Of a stretch of 23,753 bases of DNA, positions 1 through 9,189 are shown piece after piece. Numbering within the stretch: position 1 is the stretch's first letter; each line of letters begins with the position of its first letter. The DNA is from Tubulinosema ratisbonensis. Its lineage: Eukaryota; Microsporidia; Tubulinosematidae. Below the pieces are notes generated by a model. That model was not told the origin of the DNA. It did no database searches and saw nothing but the letters and a program-made list of their open reading frames with translations. Made by a program: the position numbers and the translations under genes. The stretch lies in the NCBI GenBank assembly GCA_004000155.1, contig RCSS01000086.1:1-23753 (forward strand), given 5' to 3'.

Positions 1-717
1 ACAACCACTGATGTGAGTAAAACAAAAAATGAAAGTGAGATTAAAAATTTTAAAGAAGAAAAAGAACCTTTTACAGTTTTGGTTGATGTTAGGACGAATG
101 AAAATACATCAAAAGATAATATTGAAGAACAAGCCGAAACAAAAGAAGATACAGCAAAGCTCGAAGAACAAAAAACAAGTAAAGACCAACCAGAAGAAAA
201 CTTTATTATGAAATCAACTATCCCAAAAAAAGAAATTCAAAACACCCCAGAAAATTATGAAATTCTTTACGCAACAGAAAACGAAGAAAATCCCAAATCT
301 AATGTTGTAGAGGTCACTAAAGAGGATGTTTCATCTTTATGTGTTAAAGAAACGTACACGAATTTAGAAAGCAAGGTAAAATCAGAAGAAGGTAAATTTA
401 ATGAGATAAAAAATTTAGAATATTTTAATGAAAGAATTTCAGAAGAATCTAAACAAAAAAACGAATTGCAAAAAGATAAAACTTCTTTCGAGAATAACGA
501 AAAACCCGTTGAGTTGAATGATAATAATAAGGTCATTTCATTGAAAGAAACATTTGAGAATAATGAGGCGAAGGATATAATAAAAACAAGTGAAGAAGTG
601 CCACAGGAATATACTTCTGTAAAAACTGAAGAAATTAAATTGAAGAATGAGTTAAAGGATGTGTTTATGAAAGGATTGGAGGAAAGTAATAAGAATAAAG
701 ATGAAGATTTATGGTAA
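1..717 (+). CDS. Lys/Glu/Asn-rich hydrophilic protein, 3' part only
   Basis: The frame is open from the first base to a TAA at 715-717, giving 238 visible residues, so the gene begins outside the window. The GTG at 13 is not a credible start in a eukaryote and no ATG opens the frame. The visible part is strongly hydrophilic, dominated by Glu, Lys, Asn and Ser, with many short acidic/basic runs such as KEEKE and EEQKTSK. It has no membrane segment, no cysteine cluster (one Cys) and no recognisable domain. It ends in DEDLW. The composition suggests a disordered or partly coiled-coil protein, as in many lineage-specific microsporidian proteins, but no function can be assigned. A 21-bp tandem repeat lies just after the stop. 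Confidence is for a real coding region, which rests on 238 codons without a stop in very AT-rich DNA. Confidence 0.8.
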   Translation, partial: TTTDVSKTKNESEIKNFKEEKEPFTVLVDVRTNENTSKDNIEEQAETKEDTAKLEEQKTSKDQPEENFIMKSTIPKKEIQNTPENYEILYATENEENPKSNVVEVTKEDVSSLCVKETYTNLESKVKSEEGKFNEIKNLEYFNERISEESKQKNELQKDKTSFENNEKPVELNDNNKVISLKETFENNEAKDIIKTSEEVPQEYTSVKTEEIKLKNELKDVFMKGLEESNKNKDEDLW

Positions 718-734
718 ATTAAATTAGGATATGT

Positions 735-840
735 TTTTGAATTATTTTGTATATATTTTAAATTATTTTGCATATATTTTTGAATTACTTTGCATTTATT
801 TTGAATTTTTTTGCATTTATTTTGAATTATTTTGCATATA
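735..840. repeat. 21-bp tandem repeat, five copies, after the first gene
   Basis: Five head-to-tail units start at 735, 756, 777, 799 and 820. They are 21 bp, except the third, which is 22 bp. The consensus is close to TTTTGAATTATTTTGCATAT, with most differences at one or two bases. The array starts 17 bases after the stop codon of the upstream gene, in its 3' flank. It is a minisatellite-like array and no coding role is evident. Confidence 0.75.
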
Positions 841-1205
841 ATTATGAATAACCCTATAATTCATATTGGAATAAAATTGAAATTAAAACCATATAAATTC
901 TATGTTTCTTATTATTTTTATCATGCTTTTTTAAAAAAATCGCAATTACTTTTTAAACTTCTTATATTTTGTCTTGAGCTTTTTAAAATAAAACAATAAA
1001 AAAATAATATTAGTTTTTATCTTACTGCTGATAAAAAAGTATCATGCCGGCAAAAAATAAAAAAGTGATTTTAACAATAATAAATTGTTAAGTTTAAATG
1101 TTTTAGATAACCAAAGCTTAAAAAATTTTTGATGGAATTTGAATTAAACTGATTTTTAATGTTTGATAAGATGATAAAATAATTTTTTTGTTTATCGATT
1201 TTATA
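841..1205. other. Intergenic spacer, nothing recognised
   Basis: AT-rich spacer between two plus-strand genes. I see no supported reading frame, RNA gene or repeat. A minus-strand open stretch at 1071-1298 overlaps the 5' end of the next gene and looks like chance. Confidence 0.5.
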
Positions 1206-1209
1206 CCCC
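1206..1209 (+). promoter_or_regulatory. CCCC start-associated motif
   Basis: Four C bases stand out in AT-rich sequence and end 10 bases before the ATG at 1220. A C-run close to the start codon is the characteristic microsporidian upstream signal. It supports the ATG at 1220 over the in-frame ATG at 1244. Confidence 0.6.
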
Positions 1210-1219
1210 TTCATTAAAA

Positions 1220-2083
1220 ATGAAAGAGGTTCGAAATCTTTATATGAAAACCCCGCCAATGAATACATTAGAAATACAAAAAGAAACAAATAAAACAAAA
1301 TGTATAAGAATAATCTTTAGATCAATTTTTATAATAGAATTTTTATATTTTCTATTTTATAACGCATATTTTATGTCTTTTTCTATGATTTGTGATTCAA
1401 ATCTAAATTTACGTAATTTAATATTATTCCTTATTTTGTTAATTATACTTAATTCCCTTATTTTCACCATAGAAATCTTTAGCTTAAAAATCTTAAAAAT
1501 GGTTATTGTTGAAATAATTATAATAGGTGGACTTTTTATATTCATATTTGATGTTTTTCTGATAACCGAAAATTTTTTAATCATAGTTAAAATTTTGTTG
1601 AATAGTTTTTTATCTGAAGATAAGAGTATTTACAAAAATACCAATTACACTTATGTTTTTATGTTAACTACCTTTGTATGTTTTGTGTTATTCATTTTAA
1701 TGTATTTCAAAAAACAGCTCAAATCAGCTAAAAATATTGAAGTTGGATATCTTGAAAGAATATTTCATAATTTTTATTTCATTTTAGTGATAATTATCTT
1801 TTTTTCATATATAAACTTTTTTCAAGCTTATGGACCTGGTATTTATAAAATTTCATATTTAGCAATGTATTCGGTTGTAACAATCTTAGGATTTAACATT
1901 ATTCTTAAAAAAGTAGAAAAATGCGCGTTTATTAAATCTCAAGTTATTCTGTGTTTAGTATACAAAACAACCATCTTAGCTTTTATCTTTTATATAAAAA
2001 TGTCTGAATATTGTCTTGTTCAATTAGATGTGGCTCTTGAGCAAAAATTTTTAACTTTTAGAGATGGGTTTTGTTTTAAATAA
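1220..2083 (+). CDS. Orphan multi-pass membrane protein (about 7 segments)
   Basis: 287 residues with ATG at 1220 (a CCCC motif sits just upstream) and TAA at 2081-2083. A hydrophilic N-terminus of about 30 residues is followed by about seven hydrophobic segments, roughly at residues 32-52, 63-84, 89-110, 144-163, 184-202, 208-228 and 240-257. A Lys-rich loop (FKKQLKSAKN) lies after the fourth segment, and the C-terminal tail of about 30 residues is polar and ends FCFK. I recognise no family motif, and the segment count is by eye. Length and topology resemble the membrane protein at 5641-6495, but I see no clear residue-level similarity. It is probably a lineage-specific integral membrane protein of unknown role. 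Confidence 0.8.
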   Translation: MKEVRNLYMKTPPMNTLEIQKETNKTKCIRIIFRSIFIIEFLYFLFYNAYFMSFSMICDSNLNLRNLILFLILLIILNSLIFTIEIFSLKILKMVIVEIIIIGGLFIFIFDVFLITENFLIIVKILLNSFLSEDKSIYKNTNYTYVFMLTTFVCFVLFILMYFKKQLKSAKNIEVGYLERIFHNFYFILVIIIFFSYINFFQAYGPGIYKISYLAMYSVVTILGFNIILKKVEKCAFIKSQVILCLVYKTTILAFIFYIKMSEYCLVQLDVALEQKFLTFRDGFCFK

Positions 2084-3361
2084 ATTAATATTTAACAGAG
2101 CTTTTATTATTAATTTTTCAAAAGAGCTTGGTTATGTTAAAGCAAATAGAACAAATTTCATTCATTTATATAGCAATTACAATTTTTAAAATTTTTTTCA
2201 TTTGACAAGTTAATGTTTCAATAAACGTTTTACTTTAAACTGGCTTTGGTTTTGAAAATTATGTTTTCTATCACATTTAAACATTAATTATATTTATGTA
2301 TTTTTTAAGTAATGTAATAAATTATTGTAAAACTTTAAGCTAAGTCTTTCCCGATGTTTTTATTAAGTAATTTCTCATCTTTACATTTTTACTTATTAAT
2401 TTCATTTTAAAAATTAGTCAATCTAGGAACCTCTTGGTATATACACTCAGGAATATTTAATTAAGGTTTCAAAATAATAAATTGATCTTGTTTTAATTTG
2501 ATCAATGGTATTTAATTAAATTTAAAAAGTCAAATATTATTTCTCAAATGTATACAAATACACTTTGTTTACATATTATACTATAACAATTATACATAAA
2601 TCTTTTTGTTGTAAAAAATAACTTATTTTCTTTATTTAATATCTCAAGAAACAAGTAAAACTGATAACTTACAAAAAATGTTCTTTTAATACAGTATGTT
2701 TTAAATCGAATCAGAACTCAAAAAATAATTATTTTAAGAAAAATTTATCTAGCTTTATTAAACTCTATAAAGCAACTGTTTTTAAAAGAACTAGAAAAAC
2801 ACTGAATAGTATTCGGTTTAGTTTTAGATAAGCTATGCTTTATATTATAATTTATTAAATATTTTTTTTTATCAGATATATTTTGTAAAATAATAATTTT
2901 TGAAATTTATGATTGAATATCACCATAATAACATTTCTAATAAAGCTAATACATTGCGAATCTTATATTTATACTTTTTTTAAGATTATTATATTTTTTA
3001 TATTAAAATAGATTGTTTAAATAAAAAATTATAAAATTTTATTGTTCTTATTATAGTGTTTTTTACATGTCTATTTTTTGGTACTTTAAGTTCCTTTAAA
3101 TCCTCTATTAAAAATTTTAAACAATATTATTATTTTTTTTCGAGTAAATTTACAGTAATTTATTATTCTTTTATTCATTAGTGTTGATAAATAAAAATTC
3201 TTGGTTTAGAAAGGATGTTTTTATTTTCTTTTACATTGATTGCAAGAAATTGTTGCTAACAATATGATATTCTCACGATTGACAAGATAAATATTTTATA
3301 TTATTCCACGTTTTTAAAATTTTAGAACATTACTACAAATTTTAATCAAAAAAATTAATTA
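2084..3361. other. Long AT-rich spacer, nothing recognised
   Basis: About 1.3 kb between convergent genes. It has frequent stops in all frames and many A/T runs. I found no coding relic, RNA gene or clear repeat. Confidence 0.5.
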
Positions 3362-3367
3362 TTTATT
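3362..3367 (-). terminator. AATAAA polyadenylation signal for the TBC gene
   Basis: The minus strand reads AATAAA about 14 bases after the stop of the TBC-domain gene. A close signal of this kind fits the short 3' ends of microsporidian transcripts. AATAAA is common by chance in such AT-rich DNA, so confidence is limited. Confidence 0.4.
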
Positions 3368-3381
3368 AATAAAATAACCCT

Positions 3382-4245
3382 TTAAACCTTTGTAATCAGG
3401 CTATTTATTGTTGTTTTTAACAAACTAATTAAAGTTTTTTCTTCAATATCAAGAATAGCATGTTTTTTAACTTCTATTTCAAAGTTAAAATATGATTCAT
3501 TAGTATAAATGTTATCAAGTTCTTTTAAGAATTGTAATGAAAAATGGTATATAAAATCATTCCCAAAACAAATAAAACAATCTAACAAAATAAATCTAAA
3601 ATTTATATTTACTCTTCCAAACAATGTAATATACCATTTAAGAAAGATATTATTTATAAAAAATTCTAAATCTTTTTGAGTATAAGATTTTATATTGTTT
3701 ATTTGCAATAACTGCTTTAATTTCTTTAAATAGTTTTCTTGTTTAAAAATTGCAAGTTTAAAAATTTCGCTCATTTTCAGTAAAGAAATAAATATTCCTG
3801 TTCTAACTAAATTGTTTTTGTTTTTAAATAACAAAATAATATTTTTCATAATCTCAGCCGTTCCTTGAATATATTCGCCTGGAAAATATTTGTCGAATTC
3901 TGTTAACTGATTAATTAATAGAATTTTGAAATCTTCATGTTCTTTATCTGGAATATCAGTCAGTCTCATCCTTATTACTTCGTCTTCTATTACTTTAATG
4001 GATTCTGGACTGTTTTGAGTTAAGTTATTTACAAAGTTAAAATCTAGCTCTAATTCGCTCAGCCAAAATTTTATCCTACTGTTATGATTAGATAGCGTGC
4101 TCTTTAAACTTTCACTAAAATGATACAGTTTAATTCTTTGACTTTTGTTTAAAGAAATGTCACTTATTGCCCAATCAACTTCAAATGTAAAAATCTCCAT
4201 CAAAACAACTTTTTTTAAAATGGTTGTTAATAAAAGCAAGAACAT
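3382..4245 (-). CDS. Divergent TBC-domain protein, probable Rab GTPase-activating protein
   Basis: 287 residues. TBC proteins speed GTP hydrolysis by Rab GTPases on membranes, using an arginine and a glutamine finger. Seen here: SRIKFWLSEL (56-65) matches the first TBC helix. I86-x-x-E89-x-x-R92 matches the IxxDxxR arginine-finger motif with Asp changed to Glu. Y125-I-Q127-G matches the YxQ glutamine finger. KWYITLFGR (203-211) and ILLDCFICFGNDFIYHF (219-235) match the late WxLTLF and LD..L.EG..FI.. blocks. R92 and Q127 are 35 residues apart, the same spacing as in yeast Gyp1 (R343/Q378). The domain fills most of the protein. A second in-frame ATG at 4200 (residue 16) gives a cleaner N-terminus, and the first 15 residues are hydrophobic. 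Neither start has a C-run motif, so the start is uncertain. The substrate Rab is unknown. Confidence 0.75.
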   Translation of the reverse strand: MFLLLLTTILKKVVLMEIFTFEVDWAISDISLNKSQRIKLYHFSESLKSTLSNHNSRIKFWLSELELDFNFVNNLTQNSPESIKVIEDEVIRMRLTDIPDKEHEDFKILLINQLTEFDKYFPGEYIQGTAEIMKNIILLFKNKNNLVRTGIFISLLKMSEIFKLAIFKQENYLKKLKQLLQINNIKSYTQKDLEFFINNIFLKWYITLFGRVNINFRFILLDCFICFGNDFIYHFSLQFLKELDNIYTNESYFNFEIEVKKHAILDIEEKTLISLLKTTINSLITKV

Positions 4246-5605
4246 TTCTAGCTAAATTAAAAAAATAAAAACTTTAAACTTTATTAATATTCCTGTTTAA
4301 GAATAAAAATATCAAATAAAAAAATTTTAAAACAGTTTTTATAAAAGTGTTTTTTATTTATTTCTAGGATAATTTTATAGGTTGTAGTAGTTAAATAATT
4401 ACTCATGATAAAATGTCATATTAAAAATCAAAATCTTAGCAGATTCTCTTTTTTAAACATATTGTGGGATATTTTGGTTACGTGTCAATAATAAAACTGT
4501 AATGCTGTTAGATTTCAAATTAAAAAATATATTTTTGCGAACGAAATTTCAAAATTATATTAGATATTTGTAAATCTAACACCTTCACTTTGGTTTAAGA
4601 CCCTTTTTACTTGAACTACTTTTTAATAGTTTTTTAGACCACAAGACACTTATTATAAAATTTTATTCGAACATGTTTGTTTAAGACACATGTGTTTTAA
4701 GTAACATTAAATTGATTTTAATTTGTATCAAAATACAAGTAATTGTATAATATAAATGCCTTTGTTTTTATTAAACAATATTTGATAAAAATTCCTTATT
4801 CATCTAAATTGTTTTATTTTTATATTCTAAAGCAAAAACCAATCAATATGTTTCTCCTTTAAATTAATGGATATTTTTTAAGAAAACAACCAATTATTAA
4901 AAATTTTGTTTTAGTTTTAAATCCAAATGAATCTTATAGAAATAAATAAAGTTTGAATGTTATATTGTTGTGGTTTGATAAAAAAAATGATTTGAATAAC
5001 TAATAAACCAAAAGCATTTATTAAATTTCATATTATTCTATGATAAATTTAAAAAAATTAATTAGCGCAAAAATTAATTAATGAAATGACAATTTTATTA
5101 GCAATTAATAAACTCTGAGTTATGATTCAATGAAGTTAATATTTAATTAAAGGGCTAGTTTCTTATAAAAAAATACCATGTTTTCGAATATTTAGGTTAT
5201 GTCAAAAAGAGNGATTAAGCCATGTTTTTANATCCAGTACAAAAACCACGTTTTGATGTGTTGGTCGAAACATTAGCACTGAGTACCTTTTTACAGCATT
5301 GCTTTTTTTGATTTTTCTCTTTTNAATTTACATTTAATAATCCCTTCTATTAGGCATATCTTAGTTTTCCCGACAAATTTTGATCATGATATTCAAAATG
5401 CAAGTTCGTTTCTTGTTAAAGCTTGGAACAAAGGGCTAAACTCCTACAATAATTTTTTTAAATTAAGAATTAAATATTTGGAACATTTTACCGGAAAGAA
5501 ATTTAAACAATTAACTTAAAATTTTCAAAGATCAATCAAAATTTAAATTTACGTGGTTGATCTAAATTTTAATAGAAAATTTTGTTTTTTAATTACGTAT
5601 ATCAA
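4246..5605. other. Long AT-rich spacer with three ambiguous bases
   Basis: About 1.36 kb separating two minus-strand genes. N bases lie at 5212, 5231 and 5324. The part around 5200-5450 is somewhat less AT-rich than its surroundings, but I could not find a reading frame, RNA gene or known repeat there. Confidence 0.5.
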
Positions 5606-5611
5606 TTTATT
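5606..5611 (-). terminator. AATAAA polyadenylation signal
   Basis: AATAAA on the minus strand, about 30 bases past the stop of the membrane-protein gene. Position and strand fit, but the hexamer is frequent by chance here. Confidence 0.35.
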
Positions 5612-5640
5612 TAATTTTTACTTCGATATTTTCTGCAATA

Positions 5641-6495
5641 TCATATAAACTCAACGGGTAAGAAATTAAAAACAATATCATCACAAAAAAATATAAAAAA
5701 AATAGCACAAAAGAAATACTCACCGGTGCTTATATGGTTTGTTCCATAATAAAACATCAAAACCAAACTTAAAAAATCGATAAATAAAATTAAATAACAA
5801 TTGAAAAGATACAACATTGATTTGCAAGGAAATGATTGTAAATACACAAAGAAAAGTATCATCAATGCTAAAAAACTAAAAAACAAAAAATGAATTTCAA
5901 GTAAATACATCTTTTTTCTTTTTATAGTACATAAAATATAAAGTATTAATTTGAACAAAATGATCAAATTTAGAATTAATAACAGAAAATAATAAATGTG
6001 ATTTATATGTAAATTTGAAACATATGAATAAATGTATAATTTTTTTGAAATTAAAAAACTATGAGTTAATGTGATGAAATAGCTTATTACTTGAATTATA
6101 TAGCGCTGTTTAGGTAGATACATTTCAAAGATGAGTAAAAAGGAATATAAAAAAATACTAATTGTTATTTCGAATATGGGATTCTTTGTATATAAAGCTA
6201 GAAGTGTTGAGAACATAAAATTTATTATTTTTACAAATAATATTGTAAATTTAACTGAATTGCTTGTAAGAAAAAATCTTATTATTAATTTAGAGTCTCT
6301 TAAAATCTCTTGTTGGGTGTTGTTTGTGTTGATAGAATTATTTATATCTCTTATAATAGAAAATATAAAAAAATCAGTGTTTTCTGCTACGATAACTTCC
6401 TCTTCTAAAAGTTGTTCAACGTCATTGTCTTCATTCTCTTCAAACTGTAAAGATAAATTCGGAATCATTGCATTTATTTTGTCTCTTGGTGGCAT
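5641..6495 (-). CDS. Orphan seven-segment membrane protein with acidic N-terminus
   Basis: 284 residues from the ATG at 6495 (MPPRDKINAM) to a TGA at 5641-5643. The frame stays open upstream only to a TTG, which I do not accept as a start. Residues 17-40 are acidic (EENEDND, LLEEEV), and residues 1-80 contain no strong membrane segment. Seven hydrophobic segments follow at about 84-102, 106-126, 132-150, 167-190, 197-219, 227-250 and 259-278, with a basic loop (IKRKKM, 191-196) between the fourth and fifth. No family motif is recognised. The topology suggests a cytosolic acidic head and an integral membrane body. It resembles the protein at 1220-2083 in size and segment number but not clearly in sequence. 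It has no C-run start motif. Confidence 0.8.
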   Translation of the reverse strand: MPPRDKINAMIPNLSLQFEENEDNDVEQLLEEEVIVAENTDFFIFSIIRDINNSINTNNTQQEILRDSKLIIRFFLTSNSVKFTILFVKIINFMFSTLLALYTKNPIFEITISIFLYSFLLIFEMYLPKQRYIIQVISYFITLTHSFLISKKLYIYSYVSNLHINHIYYFLLLILNLIILFKLILYILCTIKRKKMYLLEIHFLFFSFLALMILFFVYLQSFPCKSMLYLFNCYLILFIDFLSLVLMFYYGTNHISTGEYFFCAIFFIFFCDDIVFNFLPVEFI

Positions 6496-6853
6496 TTGTA
6501 AGTTTAAAAAGAACAAAATTTTTTTAAATTGCTTTTTTGATTAATTTATTCCAAATTGGTATTCCAAATTTCCAGCCATCCGATTATTTTAACATGTTAT
6601 AATTTATTTAAAGTACATCACAATTAAAAAATACTTAAATTAATGATCAAAATTGTGTCAGTAAATAATAATTAAGGTAAACTTACCTGTCAACAATGAT
6701 GTTAATTTCATTTAATATTCTCGACCTGAAGAACATATAAAGGATAAATAATGCTTGAAAATAAATAAAATGGTTCCTAAAAATGTTTATAGTTCAAATA
6801 TTTTTAAAGATAATCATGGTAACAAGAATATTTCTATTATAATTGTAAGTTCC
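6496..6853. other. Spacer, nothing recognised
   Basis: AT-rich spacer upstream of the membrane-protein gene. It presumably holds that gene's promoter, but no distinct element can be picked out. The plus-strand open stretch that runs into it from 6131 is the antisense shadow of the gene. Confidence 0.45.
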
Positions 6854-7075
6854 TGTAACCAAAACTTGCAAGGTAAGATAGACTTAGGCAATTAGTAGAA
6901 TGGACGGGGTGGATTTTAGCAAGTGAAAGGCTCACAGTATCTTGAGCTAACCTAAGTATGGGAAACATATTTTAATTAATGTTTCTTTCAACTGGGTATA
7001 AATATTCTTATATGGAAGACATAGCGAAAAGATCTTTGGATGGATTTCTTATTTCTATAGAAAATAAAAAACACT
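6854..7075 (+). repeat. Dispersed TGTAA repeat, copy A (most complete)
   Basis: This segment is clearly less AT-rich than its flanks and aligns by eye with 13939-14140 (same strand) and with the reverse complement of 21760-21975. Shared blocks in order are TGTAA at the 5' end, GCAAGGTA near 6868, TATCTTGAGCTA near 6940 (TATCTTGTGCTA in copy C), and CGAAAAGATCTT near 7025, followed by an A-rich 3' end. It could be a solo LTR (TG start, internal TATAAATA) or a SINE-like element (A-rich tail). The 3' boundary is approximate. Confidence 0.65.
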
Positions 7076-8191
7076 TCTAATCAATTATTTTTATTACTCT
7101 TTGTCAAAATAAAAAAGTGATATTTTATTAATATTCTTTAGAAGTTTTGGTCATACATTCAAACATAAAAAAGCTTAACAAAATAATCAATGATATTAAA
7201 AAACATTTATTTATTACTTGAATATTTAACTAAATTTGTTATTCATTTATTTCTTATAATTTAAGAAAAATGTGTTTTTTTATTTAAAGCACAAACAAAT
7301 AAAAAATTTAAATATTTTATCTGTAAAATGAAAGTTTTTTAAAAATTTATCTTAAAAACACAAATTTATACTCCTCCTCAAAAAAATTTTTATTATTAAT
7401 GATTTTTTGATATCTTTAAAATCTTATTAAGTACACAGTATCTTTTACATTTAAAATTAATAAACACCAATTCAAAGAAGTATTTCATAAATTTCTACAA
7501 TATAGAGATAAAATTTAAAAAATTTTCTTTAAATTTAGTAATTTAACTACATAATTTTTAAAAATATTTGTTAGAGTAATATCTTACACAATTAGTTTAT
7601 TTAAAATTATTAAATAATTTACACCATTAATAAACCATAAAAGAATTAAAATTCTTTCTAACTGATTTCTTATGCACAGAAAATCTTAATAAATTCTTTT
7701 AATATTTTAAATACCTAATTCTATCTTTTATTTTTAAATATTATTTGTTAAATAATTTATTCTATTTAGTTAAGAAATAATTTATTTTATTTTATTTTTT
7801 TTATCTTAAGTTTATTTTATTTTGCTAAATTATTATTCTTTTTTAATGTTATTCTCTTTTTTTTTAATTGTGTAATATTCTTCCTTTATTTTACATAATA
7901 AAAAGTAATTATCTTTAATTTAATTATTTTTATATTCTAATTTTTATAAATTTTATTAAAAATTAACTAAAAATAATTATCAAAGTATTTTTTTATTGTT
8001 TATAGAAGAAATCTTTTGCTATATCTTCTATATAAAATAATATTTATTTTATAAGAAATTTTTTTTTAATTTAAATAATTTAAATAATTTATTTTATATT
8101 TTTTTAATAATTTATTAAATAATTTATTTTATATTTTATATTTTTAATATTTTAAATAATTAAAAAATATTGTTTAATCTCACAATATCTC
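7076..8191. other. Extremely AT-rich spacer with short repeats
   Basis: About 1.1 kb that is almost pure A and T, with long T-runs. At about 8070-8140 a block containing AAATAATTTATTTTATATTT is repeated twice with small changes. No gene, relic or RNA is visible. It lies downstream of the Cdc20-family gene and separates it from dispersed repeat copy A. Confidence 0.55.
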
Positions 8192-8197
8192 TTTATT
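8192..8197 (-). terminator. AATAAA polyadenylation signal for the Cdc20-family gene
   Basis: The minus strand reads TAG (stop), then AATAAA after a gap of only five bases. Such tight spacing is typical of microsporidian genes. Confidence 0.5.
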
Positions 8198-8202
8198 TAC
8201 AC

Positions 8203-9180
8203 CTAAATAATTCTATCAACCTCATCATCAACCTTCCAAACATTAACCACACTATCAGCTGACCCTGTCAAATAAAAATCTTCATTCTCATTAATAGCAA
8301 AATGAATTATTCTATTTTTATGGCCACGGTTCACTCCCTTAACACATAAATTATTGCTTAACACTCTGCTATCATTAAGTGAATACCCATGGGTGCTGAT
8401 TATCTTATTTTTATTGGTCCAATATAAATTGCATACCTGTGAGTTTGTGTCTATTGATTTTATCAGTCTTGGTTTGTTTAACAGATACCANTGTTTTACA
8501 CTTTTATCAGCTGTGCCACCACCAGTGAGAAGTAAGTATGGGTCTGTTTTGGAGAAACAAAGTGCTTTGATGGCTGCTTTATGATTCTTTATGCTATAAA
8601 TTGATTCTGTGATCATACGACTGTCATACACAAATACGTTGTTGTCATTGCCACCTGAGGCAAGCATAGTGTTTGTACAATTTAATTTTAAACCACATAC
8701 CTCTTGTAAATGATTTTGTATGTTTATTTTTGTGATACCAATACGTTCATCTACCATTTTTATTGATTTGTCTCTACTCCCAGTATAGAAACATCCTTTC
8801 TCCCATTGAATAACACCCACTCTACTTCTATGTACCTTATAAGTCTTATTTTTTAAACTTAATAAGTCTAATACTTCTACCCTTCCTAAAGTACATCCTA
8901 TTCCTAATTTAGTACCATCATTGTTGTAATAAACTGATGTGATTGATTTGTTAGAGTATTCATAAATTAATTCATGTTTACTGGTATGAAAATTAAAGAC
9001 ATACACTTTGTTACAAATACCATAAGCTATGTTCTCTTTAGACCAACTAATTAGGTTTGTATAAAAATCATCAGCTAAGTTATGTATTTTATGAGTACGG
9101 AATGGCTCAGTGCATAAGTATTCTTTTTTATTGTTTAGGTAAGAATGTTTTACTTCTGTGTCTAATATAAATCTATCCAT
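8203..9180 (-). CDS. Cdc20/Cdh1 (Fizzy)-family activator of the anaphase-promoting complex
   Basis: 325 residues. Proteins of this family bind the APC/C ubiquitin ligase and present cyclins and securin to it during mitosis. The start is the ATG at 9180, preceded by CCACCCTT; the frame runs on upstream only to a TTG. Residues 2-8 (DRFILDT) are a weakened C-box. DDFYTNLISW (37-46) is the family block opening the WD40 propeller. Later family signatures are MLASGGNDN (172-180), HKAAIKAL (200-207), LLTGGGTADKSVK (217-229), DTNSQVCNLYW (244-254) and ISTHGYSLN (261-269), then GSADSVVNVW (306-315). An N at 8491 makes residue 230 His or Gln. The C-terminus is DRII where the family normally ends in Ile-Arg. 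The N-terminal arm is very short, with no visible Mad2-binding, KEN or D-box motif. Family is certain; Cdc20 versus Cdh1 cannot be decided. Confidence 0.95.
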   Translation of the reverse strand: MDRFILDTEVKHSYLNNKKEYLCTEPFRTHKIHNLADDFYTNLISWSKENIAYGICNKVYVFNFHTSKHELIYEYSNKSITSVYYNNDGTKLGIGCTLGRVEVLDLLSLKNKTYKVHRSRVGVIQWEKGCFYTGSRDKSIKMVDERIGITKINIQNHLQEVCGLKLNCTNTMLASGGNDNNVFVYDSRMITESIYSIKNHKAAIKALCFSKTDPYLLLTGGGTADKSVKXWYLLNKPRLIKSIDTNSQVCNLYWTNKNKIISTHGYSLNDSRVLSNNLCVKGVNRGHKNRIIHFAINENEDFYLTGSADSVVNVWKVDDEVDRII

Positions 9181-9182
9181 AA

Positions 9183-9185
9183 GGG
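9183..9185 (-). promoter_or_regulatory. CCC start-associated motif of the Cdc20-family gene
   Basis: The minus strand reads ACCACCCTT directly before the ATG at 9180. This matches the microsporidian C-run start signal and decides the start codon. Confidence 0.65.
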
Positions 9186-9189
9186 TGGT

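Noticed and set aside
267..773. 168-codon open stretch on the minus strand
   Set aside because: Antisense shadow of the Lys/Glu-rich gene (Ser/Phe/Leu-rich text), starting in the tandem repeat with no start motif.
1071..1298. 75-codon minus-strand open stretch
   Set aside because: Overlaps the start of the membrane-protein gene, has no motif or homology signal, and is within chance length.
6131..6544. 137-codon plus-strand open stretch
   Set aside because: Shadow of the seven-segment membrane protein on the other strand; its text is Ser/Lys low complexity with no start motif.
8354..8584. 76-codon plus-strand open stretch
   Set aside because: Antisense to the well-supported Cdc20-family gene.
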